In this document: piece after piece, positions 1-10,810 of the stretch
How positions within the stretch are numbered: the stretch's first letter is position 1
Layout: each line of letters begins with the position of its first letter
Source: Macrostomum hystrix
Taxonomy: Eukaryota > Platyhelminthes > Macrostomidae
Direction: 5' to 3'
Assembly: GCA_950097015.1 (NCBI GenBank)
Contig: CATNEN010000029.1
Coordinates: forward strand, 5,537,501-5,601,500
DNA length: 64,000 bases
Translations under genes and position numbers: made by a program
Notes under the pieces: model-generated
Told to the model about the DNA's origin: nothing
Database searches by the model: none
The model's input: the letters and a program-made list of their open reading frames with translations, nothing else

Positions 1-129
1 GCGTTGCAGCCTTGGAAATGATTTTTTGTCTATTTTTTATGTGATCTACTTGAGAACAAATTTTGCATTTTATCTAGGTTGGTTTTAAAATATCTGCATA
101 GGGATTTGGGATAGTTTGGGATGATAATA

Positions 130-340
130 CAGCCGCAACTCTATGTGCAACTGTTCAGTCCATGGACTGGTTTTCTTTAAAGGCATAAACTGTCTTTTTT
201 GGACTGGGTTTCGAACTCTCGACCTCTAGGTTAACAGTAGAAAGACCATCGTAACAATCGTAACAATGTTTGCACGATGAAATTTTATGAGCACAGAAAA
301 TTTTTCCATCAGACAAGACGAGAATCGAGAATAGCCTGAA
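130..340 (-). repeat. Degenerate tRNA-derived SINE (family B)
   Basis: The stretch holds recognisable pieces of the family B SINE seen intact at 34278-34548 and 44648-44956: an inner segment with ctgttcagtccatggactgg and a B-box-like ggtttcgaactctc read in reverse. It is diverged and its ends are unclear. The first 130 bases show nothing I can assign. Confidence 0.45.
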
Positions 341-423
341 GTACAGCAAAACAGTAGACTGTCTTCTTTCTACTGCTCATAGACTGAAACTCTACCCTCC
401 AAAACTGAGGTGTATTCACTCGC

Positions 424-511
424 TATTCTCAGCCTATCTGCAGTTTCGCCAGTGTGGGGGTCCAACCTATTCTCAGCCTATCTGCAGTTTCGCCAGTGTG
501 GGGGTCCAACC
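424..511. repeat. Exact 44-bp tandem duplication
   Basis: Two head-to-tail copies of a 44-bp unit (424-467 and 468-511) are identical. The unit contains tctgcagtttcgccagtg. It looks like a recent slippage or duplication event, possibly the first step of a minisatellite like those elsewhere here. Bases 512-805 hold no gene I can support. Confidence 0.85.
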
Positions 512-805
512 ACTGCGTTGGATTTTGAGATATTTTGCATTTTTCACTCGCACACCCTGACACGCCGATATGCCACACCTGAAGGCTTTGCAATTGTTAA
601 AAGAATCTTCATGGGGCCTGGCCATTGTCACCCTTCATTATCTTTCGGTCTACTGTCTTTCTGTTTTTCTTTCGCTCGAAGATTGTGTCTTCTATTCCTA
701 GACCAAAGCGAGTATTTGAGATGCAGTTAAATAAGTAAGAAATTACAAAAAGCAACAGAAGAAAGACACAGCTGGGTTGAGCAGAGTACTCAAAATTCCC
801 AGAAT

Positions 806-2775
806 ATGCAGTGTTCTCAGAATATACACATTTTATCTGAGCTGCTGCCGCTGCTGCTGCTGCTGCTAGGCAGCTTGTCCGGGCCAGCCGCTGCAGATGA
901 GGCGGACTTTTCCGATCACATCACCTGCTACGAGTGCGAAGGCCAGTTTGACAACAGCACCTGCAGCTCACCCGGTCTTGACATCGACCGAGTGCTCAAC
1001 CAGGTCTGAGCTCACTGTTGGAAGGCTGGGCGATGGGATAGGAGGGACTGAAGATTGGGGAGATTTTGTAGGGAGAGACTGAAGATTGGGGATATTCTGT
1101 AGGGAGGGACTGAAGATTGGGGAGATTCTGTAGGGAGGGACTGAAGATTGGGGAGATTCTGTCGGGAGGGACTGAAGATTGGGGAGATTTTGTAGGGAGA
1201 GACTGAAGATTGGGACGATTTTGTAGGGAGGGACTGAAGATTGGGGACTTTTTGTAGGGAAGGACTGAAGATTGGGGAAATTTAGTAGGGAAGGACTGAA
1301 GATTGGGACGATTTTGTAGGGAGGGACTGAAGATTGGGACGATTTTGTAGGGAGGGACTGAAGATTGGGGAGATTCTGTAGGGAGGGACTGAAGATTGGG
1401 GAGATTCTGTAGGGAGGGACTGAAGATTGGGGAGATTCTGTCGGGAGGGACTGAAGATTGGGGAGATTTTGTAGGGAGAGACTGAAGATTGGGACGATTT
1501 TGTAGGGAGGGACTGAAGATTGGGGACATTTTGTAGGGAAGGACTGAAGATTGGGACGATTTTGTAGGGAGGGACTGAAGATTGGGGAGATTCTGTAGGG
1601 GGGAGATTCTGTAGGGAAGGACTGAAGATTGGGACGATTTTGTAGGGAGGGACTGAAGATTGGGGACTTTTTGTAGGGAAGGACTGAAGATTGGGGAAAT
1701 TTAGTAGGGAAGGACTGAAGATTGGGACGATTTTGTAGGGAGGGACTGAAGATTGGGGAGATTTTGTAGGGAGAGACTGAAGATTGGGACGATTTTGTAG
1801 GGAGGGACTGAAGATTGGGGACATTTTGTAGGGAAGGACTGAAGATTGGGACGATTTTGTAGGGAGGGACTGAAGATTGGGGAGATTCTGTAGGGGGGAG
1901 ATTCTGTAGGGAAGGACTGAAGATTGGGACGATTTTGTAGGGAGGGACTGAAGATTGGGGACTTTTTGTAGGGAAGGACTGAAGATTGGGGAAATTTAGT
2001 AGGGAAGGACTGAAGAGTGGGACGATTTTGTAGGGAGGGACTGAAGATTGGGGACATTTTGTAGGGAGGGACTGAAGATTGGGGACTTTTTGTAGGGAGG
2101 GACTGAAGATTGGGGACATTTTGTAGGGAAGGACTGAAGATTGGGGAGATTCTGTAGGGGGGAGATTCTGTAGGGAAGGACTGAAGATTGGGACGATTCT
2201 GTAGGGAGAGACTGAAGATTGGGGAGATTCTGTAGGGGGGAGATTCTGTAGGGAAGGACTGAAGATTGGGACGATTCTGTAGGGAGAGACTGAAGATTGG
2301 GGAGATTCTGTAGGGGGGAGATTCTGTAGGGAAGGACTGAAGATTGGGACGATTCTGTAGGGAGAGACTGAAGATTGGGGAGATTCAGTGGGAAGGACTT
2401 CAGAAGGGGCGAATTCTGTTGGGAGGGGACTAAATGTTAATATGTTTTCATTCCTGAAACACTAAAAACGACCTCGCAAATTTCTCGCTGATTCTGAGTG
2501 AACTCTCGCTCTAACACCCTCGCCAGGTATCCTGCGTCCGCGGCGGCTGTCTGAAGTGGGCATTCTACCGCAACAGCAGGCTGCAGATTGTTCGCACCTG
2601 CAGCCTGCGCGTCAACATGTCCATCTACACGCAAGCCGCCTGTCGGACCGAGCGCAACGGGAACGGCTTCATCTGCATTTGTCCGAACGACTTGTGCAAT
2701 TCCGGCGATCGGCGAGGTCTTCAGCTGCCGCTGCTGACGCTGGCGCTAATTCTGGCGTTGAGGCTGTTGCCATAG
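806..2775 (+). CDS. Ly6/uPAR-type three-finger GPI-anchored protein (Quiver-like)
   Basis: Two exons, 806-1003 and 2527-2775, joined in phase 0 across an array-filled intron (donor caaccag|gtctga, acceptor cgccag|gta), give 148 residues. Residues 1-30 are a signal peptide with a leucine run. The mature part is cysteine-rich: CYEC near the start, then CVRGGC, and finally CICPNDLCN, whose closing Cys-Asn is the hallmark of Ly6/three-finger domains. The last 18 residues are hydrophobic (LPLLTLALILALRLLP), as expected for a GPI-anchor signal. The mature protein should sit on the outer cell surface. Family members modulate receptors or ion channels, but the ligand cannot be told from sequence. The ATG at 806 is chosen because the signal peptide follows it directly. 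The family call is good; a specific orthologue is not claimed. Confidence 0.75.
1019..2400. repeat. Intronic minisatellite, 30-31 bp unit
   Basis: About 45 head-to-tail copies of a 30-31 bp unit (gggagggactgaagattggg plus a variable tail such as gagattctgta or acgattttgta) fill the Ly6-like gene intron, starting about 15 bases after the 5' splice site. Variant types recur in blocks (for instance the three similar stretches near 2150-2375), showing block amplification. G-rich on the + strand. Confidence 0.95.
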
Positions 2776-2841
2776 ACCAGTTTCTGTCCCTGTTTTCATT
2801 CGTTAGTTATTCTCATTTTGGTACAGATGTTGATTGTGGGT

Positions 2842-3355
2842 CACAGTAGCTTATCTGTGAGAGATGGGTCACAGTAGCTTATCTGTGAGAGATGGGTCAC
2901 AGTAGCTTATCTGTGAGAGATGGGTCACAGTTGCTTATCTGTGAGAGATGGGTCACAGTAGCTTATCTGTGAGAGATGAGTCACAGTAGTTTATCTGTGA
3001 GAGATGGGTCACAGTAGCTTATCTGTGAGAGATGGGTCACAGTAGCTTATCTGTGAGAGATGGGTCACAGTAGCTTATCTGTGAGAGATGGGTCACAGTA
3101 GCTTATCTGTGAGAGATGGGTCACAGTAGCTTATCTGTGAGAGATGGGTCACAGTAGCTTATCTGTGAGAGATGGGTCACAGTAGCTTATCTGTGAGAGA
3201 TGGGTCACAGTAGCTTATCTGTGAGAGATGGGTCACAGTAGCTTATCTGTGAGAGATGGGTCACAGTAGCTTATCTGTGAGAGATGGGTCACAGTAGCTT
3301 ATCCGTGAGAGATGGGTCACGGTAGCTTATCTGTGAGAGATGGGTCACAGTTGGC
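2842..3355. repeat. Minisatellite, 28 bp unit
   Basis: About 18 nearly identical copies of a 28-bp unit containing gtcacagtagcttatctgtg, beginning 65 bases after the Ly6-like stop codon, so partly in its 3' UTR or flank. Only a few single-base variants are present, which suggests recent expansion. Bases 3356-4085 contain no gene I can support. Confidence 0.95.
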
Positions 3356-4089
3356 AGTCTTCTATACTATAAGTAATAGCCTATTTATTTTTTATTTCAC
3401 ATGTTATTTTTTTGCTATATAAAAATACAATTCCGCATTTCATACTTTAGTTCGAACTCGCTAGAATAACCATGGACTGTGCTCAACTTTTTTTCTACCC
3501 GGAATGCCAAGTTAAACAATGGACCACTTTATTAGTATTTTTTAAGTGGCTGACTTATTAGGAAAGACTGGGACGGGTAGATAGACTACAAGCAAATTTT
3601 TTCTCCCAATATCGGGAAATGAGCAGTCTGAGACTATTTTCAAATAGGTTTCAACTGGTTTTGCGAATCGATTCGAGTTGAATTGGGGTCTGGAGTGGGG
3701 AGTACGGGATTGCTAAAAAATGAAAATAAGCGCGAGAGAAACTGACAGACGAGACGCGGAGCCCAGGTAAATAATGAGGATAAGACTGCGCCCGCCAACC
3801 ACCGCCATGGAGATAAAACTGCGTTTCTAATATTGAAACTATATGGAGCAAACAGTGCAGCCATTGCCAGTCTGGGATGACAACAGAAATATGCGAGCCT
3901 ATCTTTGTTGTGTGCTCAAACTCAAACTTATATTTGTTTTCTACTGGCTTTTATTGCGGCCCTGTGTGTCAATTTGAGCAAGAAGTTTTTTATTAACTGA
4001 CATGTTTTAAATCTAATTGAAAGCAGATCGAATGTCCTATGAGTTGTTATTGACAAATACGTATAGGTTCTTATTCGAGTGTAATTATT

Positions 4090-4920
4090 AAGAATCTACT
4101 GAAGGATCTGGGAAATGTCTATGGAGTACACTGAAGGATCTGGGAATTGTCTATGGAGTACAAATCCACTGAATAATCTGGGAAATGTCTATGGAATCCA
4201 TTGAAGGATCTGGGAAATGTCTATGGAATGCACTGAATGATCTGGGAAATGTCTATGGAATCCACTGAATGATCTGGGAAATGTCTATGGAATCCATTGA
4301 AGGATCTGGGAAATGTCTATGGAATACACTAAATTATCTTGGAAATGTCTATGGAATCCACTGAATGATCTGGGAAATGTCTATGGAATACACTGAATGA
4401 TCTGGGAAATGTCTATGGAATCCATTGAAGGATCTGGGAAATGTCTATGGAATGCACTGAATGATCTGGGAAATGTCTATGGAATACACCGAAGGATCTG
4501 GGAAATGTCTATGGAATACACCGAATGATCTGGGAAATGTCCATGGAATACACTGAATGATCTGGGAAATGTCTATGGAATGCACTGAATGATCTGGGAA
4601 ATGTCTATGGAATCCACTGAAGGATCTGGGAAATGTCTATGGAATCCACTGAAGGATCTGGGAAATGTCTATGGAATCCACTGAAGGATCTGGGAAATGT
4701 CTATGGAATACACTGAATGATCTGGGAAATGTCTATGGAATACACTGAATGATCTGGGAAATGTCTATGGAATACACTGGATGATCTGGGAAATGTCTAT
4801 GGAATGCACTGAATGATCTGGGAAATGTCTATGGAATCCACTGAATGATCTGGGAAATGTCTATGGAATCCACTGAATGATCTGGGAAATGTCTATGGAA
4901 TCCATTGAAGGATCTGAATA
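4090..4920. repeat. Minisatellite, 32 bp unit
   Basis: About 25 copies of a 32-bp unit (gatctgggaaatgtctatgg followed by aatccactgaat or a variant). Three end types (tccactga, tacactga, tgcactga) are interspersed. It lies between the Ly6-like and nuclear receptor genes. From 4921 to 5863 there is no recognisable gene; that interval should hold the receptor's promoter and 5' UTR. Confidence 0.95.
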
Positions 4921-5863
4921 ATATGGGAAATAATGGGATCTGCTCGTTGTAAATCCTAAAAATTCCCGTCCCACATTGATAGATTTACAACTGTCGAGCA
5001 ATCGGATGGGGTCAAAGGCCGAGTGGCTTTGCTGAGCTGAAGGTCACACTGTTTCGCTCCGCCCATGCCGTCCCGTCAGTCAACCGGCCTGGCAAACTCC
5101 CCAAATTAAATATTAGACGAGAGTTCTGTAGAACAGTAAATATAAGTGGATGTTGAGCAGTCTATGCTCAACTGGTGAACAGGTTGCTATAGAATTTGCC
5201 TTCATATGTCAGTCAGTTCCGGGGCCTAGTAGCACAATGTGTAGTTAGTTTCGCTTAAGAACAAGTGGGGGGTGGGGTGTGCCGGAACCTGTCAAAAATT
5301 CTCCCTCGTGAGGCCTCAGGTGCGGAGTTCACAGACTCAATAGTCTATGTAGGGAGAAAAAACATGGCCCCGTGTGTGCCTTTCCAATCGGTTGACAATG
5401 AGCTCCCAAGTCTACTTGGCGGTAAAATTTGTTGCTCCATTATTCTCTTCTCTTATCTTGCCGACACTCGAAATCCCATTCGCTACTCCCCCAGGCCTAA
5501 CCCAATCAAACTCCACCCGACACTTCATTGCCCCATTTGCTACACTTCTCAAACAATAGCAACGTTATGAGATTTCTATCTACTTTAGCTTTGAGCACAG
5601 CTATAAAATATTCTACTACGATATGTTTTCTTTAGAAGTTTCACAAAGCTGTTTTGTCTGCCCGAGGCAGCCCCCCCTGCGCTGTGGGGTGCCCGTAGCC
5701 TCCCTGGGGTCCGCAGCCAATCACCGCCCAAACACTCTGCCGCATCATTGGCGCTCCCGAAATGCGGCCCTAGAAGTATGCATGCTCAACTCAACCATTC
5801 TCAAATTAGGAAGCGAAAATTGAAGGAAACACAACGAGAACCGTTATCAGAAACTGATTACCT

Positions 5864-8800
5864 ATGCTGAGCCAAAGACAAGGGCATGAGTCTAGCTCAC
5901 CAGTATGGATGGATGGCCCTCTGCAGCAACAGCAGCAGCAGCAGCAGCGGTTTGTTCAGCATTGCCAGTTGCATCAGCATCAACTTTTTGAAGACAAAAA
6001 ACCTCCAGTTGAGTCCATTGTCTTCGACAGTTCGGCCACTCATTCTTTTCTGACGGTTGCGGAGGTCGACAAGCGTAAGAGCGGCGTCGACGGTGATACG
6101 AATGGCGACGAGCTGAATCAACAACAGCAGCAACAGCAGCAGCAGCAGCAGCAGCAGTTGGGCATTGATTGTGTGGTCTGCGGTGACAGGGCGTCAGGTG
6201 AGGCTTTCATAAAATGGGAATTTTTGTTAATCTGCGTTTAGATAGAATGCATGGGGTTGTGCGAGCGAAAAACTCAAACAAAAATAAAGAAAAAAATAGG
6301 AGCAATATGAACTGAAGGCACAGCCGCAGTTATTGCCCAAGCATCGAACCGCTTTGTACAGCTGTTCAGTCCATGGTCAGGGGCGGCCGCCAGACCTTCC
6401 AAAATGACTTCCCCAACTGATTCTGGTAACAATTTTACAGCTTGCTCAACGTCACCATCGTTTCTGTTGGGCTGAGATTCGAACTCCGGACCTGTTGTAT
6501 ATCTCTGCTTGGCTACCTAGCAGCATTTTTAGTAGTTTATTATTATCAAAGAATAGTATTTGCAATGCTCAGTGCCCATCGATTGAATTCTCTCAGGCAA
6601 ACACTATGGCCAGTTCTCGTGCGAGGGCTGCAAATCGTTCTTTAAGCGTTCGGTTCGGCGCAACCTCACCTACAGTTGCCGTGGAAACGGCGTCGGCGGC
6701 GCCTGCCCGGTGGACACGCAGCACCGGAACCAGTGCCAGAAATGCCGATTCGACAAGTGCCTCGCCCTGGGGATGCGTCGCGAAGCTGTTCAACGAGGCC
6801 GGGGCGGATTGTCGCCAATTCGTTCCCGAGCGAATTTTCAGCTGCCCGTGTCGGTAGGTGTTGCGTCAGGTGTTGTATCAGGTGATGCGTCAGGTGTTGT
6901 GACAGGTGTTGCGTCAGGTGTTGTATCAGGTGATGCGTCAGGTGTTGTGACAGGTGTTGCGTCAGGTGTTGTATCAGGTGATGCGTCAGGTGTTGTGACA
7001 GGTGTTGCGTCAGGTGTTGTATCAGGTGATGCGTCAGGTTTTGTGTCAGGTGTTGAGTCAGGTGTTGCATCAGGTGTTGTATCAGGTGTTGTGTCAGGTG
7101 TTGTGTCAGGTGTTGAGTCAGGTGTTGAGTCAGGTGTTGTGCTGCGGTGTTGTGTCAGGTGTTGTGTCAGGTGTTGAGTCAGGTGTTGAGTCAGGTGTTG
7201 TGTCAAGTGTTATATCCGGTGTTATGTCAGGTATTTTGTCAGGTGTTGTGTCAGGTGTTGTGTCAGGTGTTGTGTCCGGTGTTGTGTCAAGTGTTGTGTC
7301 GGGTATTGTGTCAGGTGTTGAGTCAGGTGTTGTGTCAAGTGTTGTGTCGGGTATTGTATCAGGGGTTGTGTCAGGTGATGTGTCAGGTGATGTGTCAGGT
7401 GTTGTGTCAGGTGTTGCATCAGGTGTTGTATCAGGTGATGCGTCAGGTGTTGTGTCAGGTGTTGTGTCCGGTGTTGTGTTAAGTGTTGTGTCGGGTATTG
7501 TATCAGGGGTTGTGTCAGGTGATGTGTCAGGTGATGTGTCAGGTGTTGAGTCAGGTGTTGTGTCAGGATGGAGTGATTTATAACAGTTCTTTAATCTATT
7601 CCTCAATGATCCACAAGATCCCATATGAGATTCTGAAATAAAATAGATACCATATCCGACTAATGTTTTAGGTGTCTCCCTACGCGCCAAACAGTGGCTG
7701 GTGCTACAGTAACACATCGCCCCAGCAGCAGCAGCAGCAGCAGCAGCAAATCAGTGCCTGCATCTCAAGCCTGCTCAGCAGTCTGGTTTGGACTGACCAC
7801 CATCCACTGGCCTTGCCGCCCTGCTCCAGGCTGCCGCAGTCGCCGCCGACTTACCCGGATGTCGGCAACATCGGCTGCTGCTCCGGCGACTGGGTCCGGC
7901 AGCTGCTTTTCAGAGCGGTCTGCTGGGCCAGGAGGGCGCCATTCTTTGCCGACCTGAGCCAAGCCGACCAGCTGTGCCTCCTGCAGTCCAGCTGGGGACA
8001 GCTGATCGCGCTGACGCACCTGCAGCAGGTGGGGGAGCGGGGAGATGCCACGGGGATAATTGTCCACCAAGAGAGTGGGAAACCACAAGGATAATTGTCC
8101 ACCAAGAGAGTGGGAAACCACGGGATAATTGTCCACCAAGAGAGTGGGAAACCACAAGGATAATTGTCCACCAAGAGAGTGGGAAACCACAAGGATAATT
8201 GTCCACCAAGAGAGTGGGAAACCACGGGGATAATTGTCCACCAAGAGAGTGGGAAACCACGGGGATAATTGTCCACCAAGAGAGTGGGAAACCACGGGAT
8301 AATTGTCCAACAAGAGAGTGGGAAACCACAAGGATAATTGTCCACCAAGAGAGTGGGAAACCACGGGGATAATTGTCCACCAAGAGAGTGGGAAACCACG
8401 GGATAATTGTCCAACAAGAGAGTGGGAAACCACAAGGATAATTGTCCAACAAGAGAGTGGGAAACCACGGGGATAATTGTCCACCAAGAGAGTGGGAAAC
8501 CACAAGGATAATTGTCCACCAAGAGAGTGGGAAACCACGGGGATAATTGTCCACCAAGAGAGTGGGAAACCACAAGGATAATTGTTCAACAAGAGAGTGG
8601 GAAACCACGGGGATAATTGTCCACCAAGAGAGTGGGAAACCACGGGATAATTGTCCAACAAGAGAGTGGGAAACCACAAGGATAATTGTCCACCAAGAGA
8701 GTGGGAAACCACAAGGATAATTGTCCACCAAGAGAGTGGGAAACCACAAGGATAATTGTCCAACAAGAGAGTGGGAAACCACAAGGATAATTGTCCAACA

Positions 8801-9859
8801 AGAGAGTGGGAAACCACGGGGATAATTGTCCACCAAGAGAGTGGGAAACCACGGGAATAATTGTCCACCAAGAGAGTGGGAAACCACGGGATAATTGTCC
8901 AACAAGAGAGTGGGAAACCACAAGGATAATTGTCCAACAAGAGAGTGGGAAACCACGGGATAATTGTCCATCAAGAGAGTGGGAAACCACAAGGATAATT
9001 GTCCAACAAGAGAGTGGGAAACCACGGGGATAATTGTCCACCAAGAGAGTGGGAAACCACGGGATAATTGTCCAACAAGAGAGTGGGAAACCACGGGGAT
9101 AATTGTCCACCAAGAGAGTGGGAAACCACTGGGATAATTGTACACCAAGAGAGTGGGAAACCACGGGGATAATTGTCCACCAAGAGAGTGGGAAACCACG
9201 GGATAATTGTCCAACAAGAGAGTGGGAAACCACAAGGATAATTGTCCACCAAGAGAGTGGGAAACCACGGGGATAATTGTCCACCAAGAGAGTGGGAAAC
9301 CACAAGGATAATTGTTCACCAAGTGATTGGGTGTTGTCTTTCTACTGTTAGGAATGCAAATTCACTCATTACGCAGGCCGCAGAGGACGAGCAGTCAGGA
9401 GGATCCCCGTTCGCTGGCTTCGGCAGCCCCGCCGCGGCGGTCGCCCGTCTCCGCCAGATGCGAGCGGACACGGCCGAGCTGGCCTGCCTGAAGGCCCTGG
9501 CGCTGCTGAATCCGGACTGTCCGGGACTGCGCCAGCCCGCACAGGTGGAATCCGGCCAGGCCCGGGTGCAGTGGGCCCTAGCCGAGTACTGCCGCTTTAG
9601 ACAGCCGAGCTCCTCCTTCACTGGCGGCGACAGTGGAAGCGGCGATCGTTTCGGCCGCCTGCTGCTGCGTCTACAGTCAATGGCCTCGACGCAGCCGCCG
9701 CCACCACCGGCGCCGACGCAGCTGGAGGCGGGGCGACTGATGCGCGACCTTCTTATCGGGCCGCAGCCGCACCCACCAGTGCCGCCACCTCCGCCGCAGC
9801 CGCCTCATGCATCAACCGCTACAATTTCAGGGCAACGCTTTGCTGGCTACTTGCAGTAG
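5864..9859 (+). CDS. Nuclear receptor, NR2F/COUP-TF-like
   Basis: Four exons (5864-6197, 6597-6853, 7672-8028, 9377-9859) join in consistent phase to give 476 residues. It is a ligand-regulated or orphan transcription factor of the nucleus. The N-terminus is glutamine-rich. The DNA-binding domain (about residues 103-170) starts [10 protein letters not shown], is split by intron 1, and continues with [20 protein letters not shown]; the P-box CEGCKS and the end [11 protein letters not shown] match COUP-TF. The second zinc finger has eight residues between its first two cysteines instead of the five usual in COUP-TF. The ligand-binding domain includes [20 protein letters not shown] and an AF-2-like LMRDLLIG. 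The segment for helices 10-11 is replaced by proline-rich sequence. The exon 4 acceptor is set at 9376 because that cag restores the helix 7-8 frame. Introns 2 and 3 are almost wholly minisatellite. Confidence 0.82.
6310..6530 (-). repeat. Degenerate SINE (family B) in receptor intron 1
   Basis: Remnants of family B in reverse orientation: cagctgttcagtccatgg, then a B-box-like ggctgagattcgaactccgg and a head resembling ggctacctagcag. Heavily diverged, no target duplication seen. It makes up most of the 399-bp intron between the two zinc-finger exons. Confidence 0.45.
6854..7570. repeat. Intronic 12-bp minisatellite next to the 5' splice site
   Basis: About 60 copies of a 12-bp unit (gtcaggtgttgt and variants), beginning at the donor of receptor intron 2 (tcg|gtaggtgttg). 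The left part also shows a 48-bp higher-order unit repeated about four times. Each unit contains cag/gtg, a donor-like string, so the array is a field of potential cryptic 5' splice sites. Bases 7571-7671 are ordinary intron leading to the acceptor. Confidence 0.93.
8046..9325. repeat. Intronic minisatellite, about 35 bp unit
   Basis: About 37 copies of a 33-35 bp unit (gataattgtccaccaagaga followed by gtgggaaaccacaag or ...cacggg) fill receptor intron 3, from about 18 bases after the donor to about 50 before the acceptor. Variants caccaag/caacaag and cacaagg/cacgggg are mixed. Stop-free frames on the minus strand give long spurious ORFs. Confidence 0.95.
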
Positions 9860-10810
9860 GATACTTTGGACGTATTACTTATTATTCGAGCCAGTAAATG
9901 GTATATTATTTTTTAGTACATGTAGTCAATGCTTTTGTCTTTTTCATTAAGCACTTAGAAGATCAATGCCTTTCATGTTAGCCCTTAGCAACAGCAGCAA
10001 TAGTTCTATTGCTACAATCAAAGCCTTTTGTCTTAGTCTTGTAAGTTTGTGTTGTCTCGCCTCTTTATATGTTTTTTTAGATAATCTATAATGCCAAATG
10101 AAAGCCTAAATGGTAGGTCATCTTTAAAAATGGTGCTTAAGCCTTGCATTTTTTTGTTAAAAATTAGCCAAATTTTATTGCAACTCGTTGTCGGTAAAAA
10201 AACATCACACCAAAAGCTGAAATAAAAACATTTTTTTGTCTTCACAAGGACAAATACAACACTGTAAATAATTGTTTAGAAAAAATGTATTTTTTTCATT
10301 GGTTTGAAAATGGAAGACCGAGTTAGATTGCTCTTGTATTGATTGTCTAGTTTGTACAGTGATCACGTGACACAACTTTGTTTCTCGGAATGTTAATTTT
10401 ATTAGCTTAAAAATATTATAAAAATAGAAAAGGTTTAAAAACTAAAAAAACTTACTATATTGTTACACTATAAAAAAGTAACATGCGACAAATAATTGCC
10501 AGCACATTTACGATTGCACACTCAGTAAAAAGCATTTAGCGGCACCGCGAAAATCTGATAATTGTCTATGGCTAAACTCGAATGTCTGTGCAACTGCGAT
10601 CTTTTTTTCTCGATGTCAGGTCAAGGACTTCTATAAATAGCAAAAAACATAGATGCTATGGATACAATATATAGAAGTCCTTAGTGCAAATAATTTCTCC
10701 TTACTGATTCAATAGTCAATGGTAAAATCCGATTCGTAAAAGTCCACTAGTCTCTAAATCAGGTCTCTAGTCTCTAGGCAGCTCTCTAGTCTATGGCCGA
10801 ACCTCCATCA
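9860..10810. other. Convergent intergenic region with poly(A)-signal candidates
   Basis: AT-rich interval between the receptor stop (+ strand) and the kinase stop (- strand). AATAAA at 10221-10226 (+) is a candidate poly(A) signal for the receptor. The reverse complement of AATAAA at 10398-10403 is a candidate for the kinase. A perfect 13-bp inverted repeat lies at 10623-10683. No coding sequence seen. Confidence 0.4.
10623..10683. repeat. Perfect 13-bp inverted repeat with AT-rich loop
   Basis: Arms aaggacttctata and tatagaagtcctt are separated by about 33 bases. The structure sits in the predicted 3' UTR of the minus-strand kinase. It could be a hairpin in that transcript or the relic of a short inverted-repeat element; the sequence does not decide. 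Confidence 0.6.

Noticed and set aside
968-2119. 383-codon Pro/Ser-rich ORF on the minus strand
   Set aside because: It is the reverse reading of the 30-31 bp array in the Ly6-like intron and overlaps that gene's exon 1 antisense.
7765-9322. Minus-strand ORFs of 391 and 470 codons over the receptor gene
   Set aside because: Reverse reading of the 33-35 bp intronic array running into the antisense of exon 3.
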